Positions 1 through 3,687 of a DNA stretch of 7,956 bases are shown one piece after another. The notes below the pieces were generated by a model that saw nothing but the letters and a program-made list of their open reading frames with translations, ran no database searches and was not told where the DNA came from. Position 1 is the stretch's first letter. Each line of letters opens with the position of its first letter. The stretch is from Dehalococcoidia bacterium (GTDB taxonomy: Bacteria; Chloroflexota; Dehalococcoidia; UBA3495), in NCBI GenBank assembly GCA_002730485.1, contig PCAH01000001.1:1-7956 (forward strand), read 5' to 3'. The position numbers and the translations under genes were made by a program.

Positions 1-23
1 GCATTGGTGCTTGCGTTCTGCAT
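1..23 (-). CDS. Possible start of a minus-strand gene leaving the window (partial)
   Basis: Only the first seven codons (MQNASTN) and part of an eighth are inside the window, so no function can be given. An ATG lies at 23-21 on the minus strand, preceded by GAGG about eight bases upstream, which is an acceptable ribosome-binding site. The upstream DNA carries the same 10-bp GTGACATTC-type repeats and the same CTATCA/TGATAG elements that precede the four minus-strand genes further right, which suggests that another member of the series begins here. Its site is GAGGCACG rather than the shared GGAGTGT, and its upstream region is much longer than in the other units, so this may be a diverged unit. 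The call rests on context alone. Confidence 0.35.
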
Positions 24-100
24 GGTGCGTGCCTCGTGTCGTGTCGACCGACGACGGGAGTGCCGCCGGCCACCGCTTCTCACGTGGCGACCGTCCACCG

Positions 101-195
101 TCAATGTCACAAAATGTCATTCGCCATTTCCGGCGTTCCCGGCGAACTTTCGGTCGAGACATTCCGTGACATTCGGCGACATCCGGTGACATGCC
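101..195. repeat. 10-bp GTGACATTC-type repeats upstream of the left-edge gene, in both orientations
   Basis: Four head-to-tail 10-bp units are read on the plus strand at 156-165 GAGACATTCC, 166-175 GTGACATTCG, 176-185 GCGACATCCG and 186-195 GTGACATGCC. Two more units lie in the opposite orientation at about 101-121 (minus strand ATGACATTTT then GTGACATTGA). A spacing near one helical turn suggests a protein that binds one face of the DNA. This is the largest cluster in the window and the only one with units facing both ways. It probably controls the gene at the left edge. Confidence 0.6.
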
Positions 196-213
196 TCGCG
201 CGGATTGCAAGGG

Positions 214-233
214 GGGCTTGGAGGGGGAAGCCC
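214..233. other. Short perfect hairpin
   Basis: GGGCTT (214-219) pairs with AAGCCC (228-233) around an eight-base purine loop. There is no T tract on either side, so it is not a convincing terminator. It lies between the control elements at 574-655 and the left-edge gene and could fold in a leader RNA. Confidence 0.35.
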
Positions 234-478
234 ATGCGGGTGCGCGGGGTGCATGTTCCCATGGGAGCTAGGTTGCTGGACCATAAGTTCACAGGCATCG
301 CCAGTCTAGGGGTGGACAACGGAGGGAAGGGGGATATCCGTCATTGGTACATAGGTTCCAACCTGCGGCGCACCCCCGATGCTACACGTTGCTGCTTGCC
401 TTGCCCAGCCACAGGACCACTCCTGCTAACGCCAGGCCACGCTTGCCCTCCCCTGCCTAGCCAAGGCCACGTATGCTG

Positions 479-513
479 CCCCCCTCCCATGCCCTACCCC
501 TCCCCCCTTCCCC
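479..513 (-). other. G-quadruplex-type G-run cluster on the minus strand
   Basis: Six runs of three or more C occur on the plus strand at 479-484, 486-488, 492-494, 497-500, 502-507 and 510-513, separated by one to three bases. The minus strand therefore has six G runs with very short loops, which easily satisfies the usual G3+N1-7 quadruplex pattern. It lies in DNA that would be transcribed leftward, so it could form in RNA as well as DNA. Confidence 0.6.
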
Positions 514-573
514 TGCCATGCCATGCCTGGGGCTAATGACCCATGCCATGGGGGTGCCGGCACCGGAGGTGGT

Positions 574-597
574 CTATCATGCTTGTGCCGGTGATAG
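574..597. promoter_or_regulatory. 24-bp dyad element, divergent copy
   Basis: CTATCAT at 574-580 and GTGATAG at 591-597 flank a central ten bases unlike the other copies. Length and both ends match the elements at 1502, 2011, 2645 and 3189. It lies 23 bp downstream, in leftward transcription, of a second element at 627-655, making this the only paired occurrence. Confidence 0.55.
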
Positions 598-626
598 GTA
601 CGCTCATAGTCCCCCTCCACCCTACA

Positions 627-655
627 CTATCATACATACGTGTATAAAGTGATAG
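627..655. promoter_or_regulatory. Dyad element with a 5-bp longer spacer
   Basis: The plus strand starts CTATCATACATAC, as in the standard element, and ends AGTGATAG, but the span is 29 bp rather than 24. The extra five bases are about half a helical turn, which would rotate the two half-sites relative to each other, so this copy may bind differently or weakly. Minus-strand TATGAT near its left end resembles a -10 box, as in the other copies. Confidence 0.55.
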
Positions 656-679
656 GCCGGAGATGCACCACGCACAAAG

Positions 680-705
680 GCCCGCCCCCTGGGTAGGAGG
701 CGGGC
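680..705 (-). terminator. Probable terminator of the gene ending at 730
   Basis: GCCCGCC (680-686) pairs perfectly with GGCGGGC (699-705). Read leftward, the stem is followed by CTTTGTG, a short U-containing tail, 25 bases beyond the TAG stop codon. Position and a seven-pair GC stem support intrinsic termination; the U tract is weak. Confidence 0.65.
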
Positions 706-729
706 GCGGCTAGGCTCTAGCCGTGAAGG

Positions 730-1311
730 CTAGTCCCAAGCACCGCCCAACAGAGCGGCGAGGCCCGTCCTCTTCTCGGGCTCGACCTCGGGCTGCCCAA
801 CTAGGTTCGCCAACGTCGGAGCGGTCGGAGCGGTCGGAGCGGGGCGGCTAGCCCGTGCCGTCTCGCGCTTAAGCTCTGCCATTTCACGGAGGATAGCGTC
901 AAGCGTCTTCTTAGTATCAGCGGCATCCTTCTCGGCGGCTTCAGCGCGCTGGATAGCTTCACGCTCAGAGGCACTGACGACCACTGGGGCGGCGTGGTAC
1001 TGCTTGACGTTTCCGTGCTTGCCGTCCCGAATGGCGGCCAACATTTCCAGGTACTCGGGAGACAGGATGCGCCCGACCTGTTCCGTAGTCAATTCGGGGC
1101 GCAGCATGAGACGGGTCATACCCGCCAGGAATGCCGGGGTAATGCACTGGTTCCCGTGGTACACGGTAGCGGCGTCCACCTTGTGACACGTCAGGTCAAC
1201 GACCTGAAACGTTAGCGGCGCATCCTCCTTTGCAGACTTGGTAGCAAGGCGAAAAGCAACGCGGTCATTCTGAAGAAGGACGACCGGAGCACGCTTGAGA
1301 GTTGCGGCCAT
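730..1311 (-). CDS. Unrecognised 193-residue protein with C-terminal coiled coil and Ala-Pro-Thr repeat
   Basis: I do not recognise the family. Residues 1-105 look like a compact mixed domain (hydrophobic strand-like segments near 8-20 and 33-40, helices around 57-95). Residues 115-152 form a strongly charged, heptad-like helix, probably a coiled coil and so a likely oligomerisation element. Residues 158-166 are three Ala-Pro-Thr repeats encoded by three exact 9-bp repeats, followed by a short tail ending GGAWD. There is no signal peptide or membrane segment, so a cytoplasmic location is likely. The ATG at 1311 is chosen over the upstream start at 1377 because GGAG lies eight bases before it in the GGAGTGT string shared with the three sister genes, and because the longer form would read through the leader hairpins. 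It is a single-gene unit with its own control elements and terminator. An accessory or regulatory role is only a guess. Confidence 0.85.
   Translation of the reverse strand: MAATLKRAPVVLLQNDRVAFRLATKSAKEDAPLTFQVVDLTCHKVDAATVYHGNQCITPAFLAGMTRLMLRPELTTEQVGRILSPEYLEMLAAIRDGKHGNVKQYHAAPVVVSASEREAIQRAEAAEKDAADTKKTLDAILREMAELKRETARASRPAPTAPTAPTLANLVGQPEVEPEKRTGLAALLGGAWD
815..841. repeat. Three exact 9-bp tandem repeats inside a coding region
   Basis: GTCGGAGCG occurs three times without interruption and encodes (Ala-Pro-Thr)x3 on the minus strand. The unit is a multiple of three, so copy number can change without a frameshift and would alter linker length in the protein. Confidence 0.85.
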
Positions 1312-1316
1312 GTGAC

Positions 1317-1373
1317 ACACTCCATGGGGGTCAGGTTGAAAGGGGACCCCCGGCGCCACCCTGCTGTCGGGTG
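1317..1373 (-). promoter_or_regulatory. Structured leader before the 1311 start: two hairpins and ribosome-binding site
   Basis: Reading leftward, a first hairpin pairs CACCC with GGGTG (1373-1369 with 1361-1357, seven-base loop). A GGCGCC linker leads to a second hairpin of seven perfect pairs (1351-1345 with 1332-1326, GGGGGTC/GACCCCC). Next come the bases AT and GGAGTGT (1323-1317), with the start at 1311. The same order of hairpin, CGCC linker, G5/C5 hairpin and GGAGTGT is found at the 1859 and 2494 genes, so the arrangement is probably functional. It places a stable stem directly beside the ribosome-binding site. Confidence 0.6.
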
Positions 1374-1405
1374 ACACTGCCTATTCACGTGGCAAGGCCC
1401 AACGT

Positions 1406-1435
1406 GTCGGATTCTGTGACATTCTGTGACAACTC
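1406..1435. repeat. 10-bp repeat cluster in the 1311 gene's control region
   Basis: GTGACATTCT (1416-1425) and GTGACAACTC (1426-1435) are preceded by a degenerate unit GTCGGATTCT (1406-1415). The last unit is nearly identical to the last units at 1967-1976 and 3135-3144, so the cluster has a defined end. It is a likely protein-binding array or a site in the leader RNA. Confidence 0.7.
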
Positions 1436-1501
1436 CAACGAGCGAACGCCGACAATGGAGGGAGGGGTGCCAGGGGTGGGGGTCCGCGCAGGAGGTCTGG
1501 T

Positions 1502-1525
1502 CTATCATACATACCGGTGTGATAG
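1502..1525 (-). promoter_or_regulatory. 24-bp control element of the 1311 gene
   Basis: This copy differs from those at 2011 and 2645 at one position. Its ends CTATCA and TGATAG are inverted repeats around 12 bases. The minus strand reads TATGAT close to its downstream end, a possible -10 box, but no consistent -35 hexamer precedes the copies. It may be a promoter, an operator, or both. It lies 191 bp from the start codon, about 40 bp further than in the other three units. Confidence 0.65.
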
Positions 1526-1536
1526 AGGCGGCAGGA

Positions 1537-1562
1537 GGCCCCACTCCCGGAGGAGCAGGGCC
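1537..1562 (-). terminator. Possible terminator of the gene ending at 1575
   Basis: GGCCC/GGGCC (1537-1541 with 1558-1562) encloses a second stem CTCC/GGAG (1544-1547 with 1552-1555) across a two-by-two internal loop. It begins 13 bases after the stop codon. There is no U tract, so termination may be weak or need a factor. Confidence 0.5.
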
Positions 1563-1574
1563 AGAGGGCGGCGC

Positions 1575-1859
1575 CTAACGGGACAAAGAAACCGTGTTCA
1601 GCTGCCGGGCAAGCGGCTGCTTCTTCAGGTCACGCATCTCCTCCCGAAGACGCGCTAGGTCCCGGCGGGCGCTTGCTGCATTCTCTGACTCCCTCTCGGC
1701 TGACTGCCCCCGCTCGTAGCCGGCCGACCATGCACAGAAGAGCGGCACGCCCAACATCATAGCCACGGATGCGAGGAACATGAACATAATGAAGGACACC
1801 GCGAGAAGGTCTCCCGCCAGCAAGGCCGGCATATCTGACACCGTCGTAAGAGTCTCCAT
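1575..1859 (-). CDS. Small single-pass membrane protein with cytoplasmic coiled coil, 94 residues, function unknown
   Basis: The product has a short polar N-terminus, one long hydrophobic segment at about residues 17-45 (rich in Leu, Val, Phe, Met and Ala), and then a highly charged helix at about 48-82 with alternating Arg and Glu, typical of a coiled coil. By the positive-inside rule the charged tail is probably cytoplasmic. It could anchor a complex to the inner membrane. The size and layout resemble phage i-spanins and other small accessory membrane proteins, but no lysis genes are nearby and I see no family signature. The ATG at 1859 has GGAG eight bases upstream within the shared GGAGTGT string; the upstream in-frame start at 2126 would read through terminator, dyad and repeats and is rejected. 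It is a self-contained unit with its own upstream elements. Confidence 0.85.
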   Translation of the reverse strand: METLTTVSDMPALLAGDLLAVSFIMFMFLASVAMMLGVPLFCAWSAGYERGQSAERESENAASARRDLARLREEMRDLKKQPLARQLNTVSLSR

Positions 1860-1864
1860 CGTAT

Positions 1865-1905
1865 ACACTCCATGGGGGTCACCCCCCGGCGCCGGTCCAT
1901 CCGGC
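1865..1905 (-). promoter_or_regulatory. Structured leader before the 1859 start
   Basis: Reading leftward, GCCGG (1905-1901) and CCGGC (1895-1891) pair around the loop ATGGA. A second hairpin of GGGGG and CCCCC (1887-1883 with 1878-1874) closes on GTGA, a GNRA-type tetraloop, and is followed by ATGGAGTGT with the ribosome-binding site at 1871-1865. The first hairpin has a counterpart at 2526-2540 where one base pair changes on both sides (C-G to T-A) and the loop is ATGAA, which supports a real RNA structure. Confidence 0.6.
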
Positions 1906-1946
1906 ACGAGCAGCAGAACACATGCAAGGGGAGCCCGCTCGTCAGC

Positions 1947-1976
1947 GTGACATTGCGTGACATTGCGTGACAACTG
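1947..1976. repeat. 10-bp repeat cluster in the 1859 gene's control region
   Basis: GTGACATTGC (1947-1956) is repeated exactly at 1957-1966, followed by GTGACAACTG at 1967-1976. The period is exactly 10 bp. The first unit lies 88 bp upstream of the start codon, the same distance as at the 2494 and 3037 genes. Confidence 0.75.
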
Positions 1977-2010
1977 ACGGGGGGACGCGGAACAGGCGCA
2001 GGTAACTGTA

Positions 2011-2034
2011 CTATCATACATACCGGAGTGATAG
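2011..2034 (-). promoter_or_regulatory. 24-bp control element of the 1859 gene
   Basis: It is identical to the copy at 2645-2668. Inverted ends CTATCA and TGATAG flank 12 bases that include CCGG. Minus-strand TATGAT is a possible -10 box. It lies 152 bp from the start codon and just beyond the terminator of the preceding unit. Confidence 0.7.
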
Positions 2035-2051
2035 AGGCGGCGAAAGCGCCA

Positions 2052-2067
2052 GGGGGCCGAAGCCCCC
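2052..2067 (-). terminator. Terminator of the gene ending at 2078
   Basis: GGGGGC (2052-2057) pairs with GCCCCC (2062-2067). Read leftward the RNA loop is UUCG, the very stable tetraloop common in intrinsic terminators. It lies 10 bases after the stop codon. The downstream tail (UGGCGCUUUCG) is only partly U-rich. Confidence 0.75.
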
Positions 2068-2077
2068 CGGCTCCGGG

Positions 2078-2494
2078 CTACTCCGGGGTGAGAACCTTGG
2101 TCAGGCGCTCGACCCTCCGCAGCCACGGATCACGCATTGAGGTGTGTGCAGCTGGCGCGGTGTAGCCCAGCGTGGCCCAGTCGGGTGCCGTTTCGGCCAC
2201 GTGGTGAACCCAGTCCTTGAACCGGTCGAGACCCAACGCGGGTTCGATGGCCGGCGTGTTCTCCTCGGCCCCTTCCAAGCCTACCTCGATGAAGTCACAG
2301 ACCCACTGCATCTCATCAAGGGCAGTGTCAAGGTCGTCGTCAACCCACTCTCCGTTCCAGTGCTTGGCCTCAAACGCTTCACGTGCAGCCAGGTTCGTTG
2401 CCTCCCACACCATACGCGCCAGGCGACGATCCGTGGCGTCCAGGTCGTCAAGCCACTCGTCCGTGCGGGCAGGGGCGTCCAAGTACAGTTTCAT
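2078..2494 (-). CDS. Unrecognised acidic 138-residue protein
   Basis: I do not recognise the family. The product is rich in Asp, Glu and Trp, with a largely helical look: residues 9-45 are an amphipathic, Ala-rich region, 50-75 are strongly acidic (DDDLDTALDE), and the last 20 residues are basic. There is no membrane segment or signal peptide. Marked acidity could suit a protein that contacts nucleic-acid-binding proteins, but that is speculation. The ATG at 2494 is preferred to a GTG at 2542 because GGAG lies six bases upstream of it in the shared GGAGTGT string and because the GTG start would place coding sequence across both leader hairpins. It is a single-gene unit flanked by its own repeats and a UUCG-loop terminator. 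Confidence 0.8.
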   Translation of the reverse strand: MKLYLDAPARTDEWLDDLDATDRRLARMVWEATNLAAREAFEAKHWNGEWVDDDLDTALDEMQWVCDFIEVGLEGAEENTPAIEPALGLDRFKDWVHHVAETAPDWATLGYTAPAAHTSMRDPWLRRVERLTKVLTPE

Positions 2495-2497
2495 GTC

Positions 2498-2540
2498 ACA
2501 CTCCGTGGGGGTCCGTGCCCCCGGCGTCGGTTCATCCGAC
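2498..2540 (-). promoter_or_regulatory. Structured leader before the 2494 start
   Basis: Reading leftward, GTCGG (2540-2536) pairs with CCGAC (2530-2526) around ATGAA. A second hairpin pairs GGGGG with CCCCC (2522-2518 with 2511-2507, six-base loop), followed by the ribosome-binding site GGAGTGT (2504-2498). The leader matches that of the 1859 gene along most of its length, including the word TGCATGTGTTCT further upstream, which points to duplication of the control region ahead of unrelated genes. Confidence 0.6.
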
Positions 2541-2581
2541 ACCAGCAGAAGAACACATGCAGGAGGGGGGCGCTAGCCCGC

Positions 2582-2611
2582 GTGACAAACGGCGACAGGC
2601 TGTGACAAATG
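2582..2611. repeat. 10-bp repeat cluster in the 2494 gene's control region
   Basis: The units are GTGACAAACG (2582-2591), GCGACAGGCT (2592-2601) and GTGACAAATG (2602-2611). They are more diverged than elsewhere but keep the 10-bp period and the GACA core. The first unit is 88 bp from the start codon. Confidence 0.65.
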
Positions 2612-2644
2612 GGGGGCGGGGCGGCAGGAACACAGGGAAATCTA

Positions 2645-2668
2645 CTATCATACATACCGGAGTGATAG
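2645..2668 (-). promoter_or_regulatory. 24-bp control element of the 2494 gene
   Basis: It is identical over 24 bp to the copy at 2011-2034, although the flanks differ, so the conserved unit is exactly this block. It lies 151 bp from the start codon. It is a possible promoter (minus-strand TATGAT) or operator with CTATCA/TGATAG half-sites. Confidence 0.7.
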
Positions 2669-2680
2669 GGAAAGGGAGAA

Positions 2681-2706
2681 GCCCCGCCAGCGAGTGCCAG
2701 CGGGGC
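2681..2706 (-). terminator. Terminator of the gene ending at 2714
   Basis: GCCCCGC (2681-2687) pairs with GCGGGGC (2700-2706), with a further GC/GC pair inside (2690-2691 with 2696-2697) closing on GAGT. Read leftward the stem is followed by TTCTCCCTTTCC, a broken U tract. It starts seven bases after the stop codon. Confidence 0.75.
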
Positions 2707-2713
2707 CAGGGGG

Positions 2714-3037
2714 CTACTTGCGGGCGCGACGCTCGGCCAGCCGCTCGGCCCGTCGCTCCGCACGTCCGACATAGTCACCTCGCGTCTCTGCGCCCTTATG
2801 ACGCGCGCCCCGCGAGCGTGCCGACTGATACCCGTACTCGAACAGGTCTAGCTCAGATGCGAGGTGGATACGATGGACCTCACCCAGCATAAGCGCAACC
2901 ATGAGTAGGACGCTCATAGGGTTAAGCACGTGCCACATCTCCCCGAACGTAGCGTGCCACTTCAGTGCCGTCAGCAGTCCGCCACTGACACTTAAGACCG
3001 CACCCGTCACGAGGACACTTCTAAAAAGGTGGCTCAT
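2714..3037 (-). CDS. Small membrane protein with two hydrophobic segments, 107 residues, function unknown
   Basis: Hydrophobic segments lie at about residues 7-25 and 38-54 (Leu, Met, Val and Ala rich), joined by a short loop containing two His and two Trp. The remaining half is charged and ends in a very basic Arg/Ala/Glu repeat (RRAERRAERLAERRARK). Both ends are probably cytoplasmic, giving a hairpin in the inner membrane with a basic tail that could bind nucleic acid, phospholipid or a partner. I recognise no family. The ATG at 3037 has GGAG seven bases upstream in the shared GGAGTGT string; a start at 3112 would run through the leader. Like the 94-residue protein it joins membrane segments to a charged tail, but I see no sequence similarity between the two. 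Confidence 0.85.
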   Translation of the reverse strand: MSHLFRSVLVTGAVLSVSGGLLTALKWHATFGEMWHVLNPMSVLLMVALMLGEVHRIHLASELDLFEYGYQSARSRGARHKGAETRGDYVGRAERRAERLAERRARK

Positions 3038-3041
3038 CTTC

Positions 3042-3078
3042 ACACTCCGAATGTACGCCGCATCATTGCGACGCCCCA
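3042..3078 (-). promoter_or_regulatory. Leader hairpin and ribosome-binding site of the 3037 gene
   Basis: Reading leftward, a six-pair stem (CGTCGC with GCGGCG, one G-U pair) closes on AATGAT and is followed by GGAGTGT at 3048-3042. The loop resembles the ATGAA and ATGGA loops at the 2494 and 1859 genes. The second, G5/C5 hairpin seen in the other three leaders is absent. Confidence 0.4.
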
Positions 3079-3080
3079 CA

Positions 3081-3108
3081 ACAATAGCACACCCACCGCG
3101 ACAGACAA
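3081..3108 (-). promoter_or_regulatory. Possible sigma70-type promoter for the 3037 gene
   Basis: Minus-strand TTGTCT (3108-3103) and TATTGT (3086-3081) are separated by 16 bases, with start expected near 3074. The match is fair, but the equivalent positions of the sister units have no such pair, so it may be fortuitous or specific to this gene. Confidence 0.3.
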
Positions 3109-3114
3109 GCACGG

Positions 3115-3144
3115 GCGAGAGGCTGTGACATTCTGTGACAACTC
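3115..3144. repeat. 10-bp repeat cluster in the 3037 gene's control region
   Basis: GTGACATTCT (3125-3134) and GTGACAACTC (3135-3144) are identical to the two main units at 1416-1435. A degenerate unit GCGAGAGGCT precedes them at 3115-3124, close to GCGACAGGCT of the 2582 cluster. The first full unit is 88 bp from the start codon. Confidence 0.7.
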
Positions 3145-3188
3145 AGCCCGAAGCGAACGGGGGGCGCCGGGCAGGGAGGAGGGAATGG

Positions 3189-3212
3189 CTATCATAAATG
3201 CCGGAGTGATAG
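3189..3212 (-). promoter_or_regulatory. 24-bp control element of the 3037 gene
   Basis: This copy differs from the 2011 copy at two positions in the centre (AAATG for ACATA), with both CTATCA and TGATAG ends intact. Minus strand reads TTATGATAG. It lies 152 bp from the start codon. Confidence 0.65.
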
Positions 3213-3242
3213 ACCAAAGGGTAAAGCATCCCCCCTTTCCTA

Positions 3243-3256
3243 CTATCAACTATCAT
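3243..3256. repeat. Tandem CTATCA half-sites
   Basis: CTATCAA (3243-3249) is followed directly by CTATCAT (3250-3256). These are two copies of the half-site of the 24-bp elements in direct rather than inverted orientation, at the edge of the central non-coding region. It may be an extra binding site for whatever binds the 24-bp elements. Confidence 0.4.
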
Positions 3257-3512
3257 TAGAGACCCCTCCCCACACGCACACCTGTTTTGTTCTGGCTCCG
3301 ATGCTACAACTTACTACGCTTACTACACTTTTCCACTGTCGCCTCTCAAAAGTGTAGTAAGCATATTGCCGCTGCTCCCTCCAGTATCGTCCACTCAAAA
3401 AAGGGTGTAGTAAAAGCGTAGTAGCGATACCTCTGGTTGCACCAGGGTAATATCTAATTTACTACGTTTAGTCTTCTAGTTAACCATAAGAACAGAAAAA
3501 GGTGTTTTACCG

Positions 3513-3527
3513 TGCTACATTGTAGCA
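3513..3527. repeat. TGCTACA inverted repeat inside the iteron region
   Basis: TGCTACA (3513-3519) and TGTAGCA (3521-3527) form a perfect dyad around one base. TGTAGCA shares TGTAG with the iteron GTGTAGTAA, so both may be variants of one protein's site. Confidence 0.55.
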
Positions 3528-3661
3528 TGGTCAGAGTACTTTCTCTAAGGCGCTATACGGAAAAAAGTGTAGTAAGTGTAGTAACGGACGAGACGCCCGG
3601 AAGAACCTTCACTTTCCTTACTACACTGGGGTGTAGTAACCCGTAGTAACCTGTAGTAAGT

Positions 3662-3678
3662 TGTAGCCTAATGCTACA
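3662..3678. repeat. Second TGTAGC/GCTACA dyad
   Basis: TGTAGC (3662-3667) and GCTACA (3673-3678) form a perfect inverted repeat with a five-base spacer, directly following the last iteron and keeping its roughly 10-bp phase. Confidence 0.5.
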
Positions 3679-3687
3679 GAGTTGGAA

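Larger units (their letters stand above)
196..573. other. Long non-coding stretch without a supportable gene
   Basis: No open frame here combines a plausible ribosome-binding site, protein-like composition and reasonable length. The plus strand is strongly C-rich from about 410 to 540, with repeated CATGCCATG words at 515-524 and 541-550 and a perfect palindrome GGTGCCGGCACC at 553-564. If the elements at 574-655 drive leftward transcription as at the other units, this would be a leader of more than 500 bases, a small RNA, or the remains of a lost cassette. The sequence does not decide between these. Confidence 0.5.
3302..3678. other. Iteron-rich, AT-richer region: candidate replication origin
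   Basis: About 12 copies of GTGTAGTAA or its core GTAGTAA occur. Forward copies are at 3352, 3405, 3416 (variant), 3567, 3576, 3631, 3643 and 3653; inverted copies (TTACTAC) are at 3311, 3320, 3459 and 3618. Two are tandem at 9 bp and three are spaced 10 bp apart. The stretch from about 3446 to 3510 is clearly AT-rich against a GC-rich background and could serve as an unwinding site. No gene is supportable here. Iterons plus an AT-rich tract beside a P4-type primase-helicase gene is a typical origin layout; P4 alpha protein itself binds iterons at its origin. A purely transcriptional operator array is the main alternative. Confidence 0.55.

Noticed and set aside
101..195. 10-bp repeats as a CRISPR array
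   Set aside because: Units are far too short and directly abutting, with no spacers.
107..319. 70-residue minus-strand open frame
   Set aside because: Its codons include the 10-bp repeat cluster, which explains the residue pattern, and no ribosome-binding site precedes the start.
340..400. tRNA-like T-arm string near 353
   Set aside because: No acceptor stem, anticodon arm or 3' end can be drawn around it.
387..426. Tiny 24-codon minus-strand frame after GGAGTG with a GTG start
   Set aside because: The ribosome-binding match is fair, but the peptide is too short and unsupported by any conserved context to claim.
36..536. 166-residue plus-strand open frame at the left end
   Set aside because: It has no ribosome-binding site, a Cys/Pro-rich composition unlike a protein, and runs through the 10-bp repeats and the C-rich run.
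426..620. 64-residue minus-strand open frame across the G-rich run
   Set aside because: It begins with GTG, includes the 574-597 element, and its composition simply reflects G-rich DNA.
1575..2126. Longer 183-residue version of the 94-residue membrane protein
   Set aside because: The extension reads through the terminator of the neighbour, the 24-bp element, the 10-bp repeats and the leader; the ATG at 1859 has the shared ribosome-binding string.
2144..2605. Plus-strand open frames antisense to the acidic 138-residue protein
   Set aside because: They are frame shadows of a GC-rich gene without their own ribosome-binding site and continue into control repeats.
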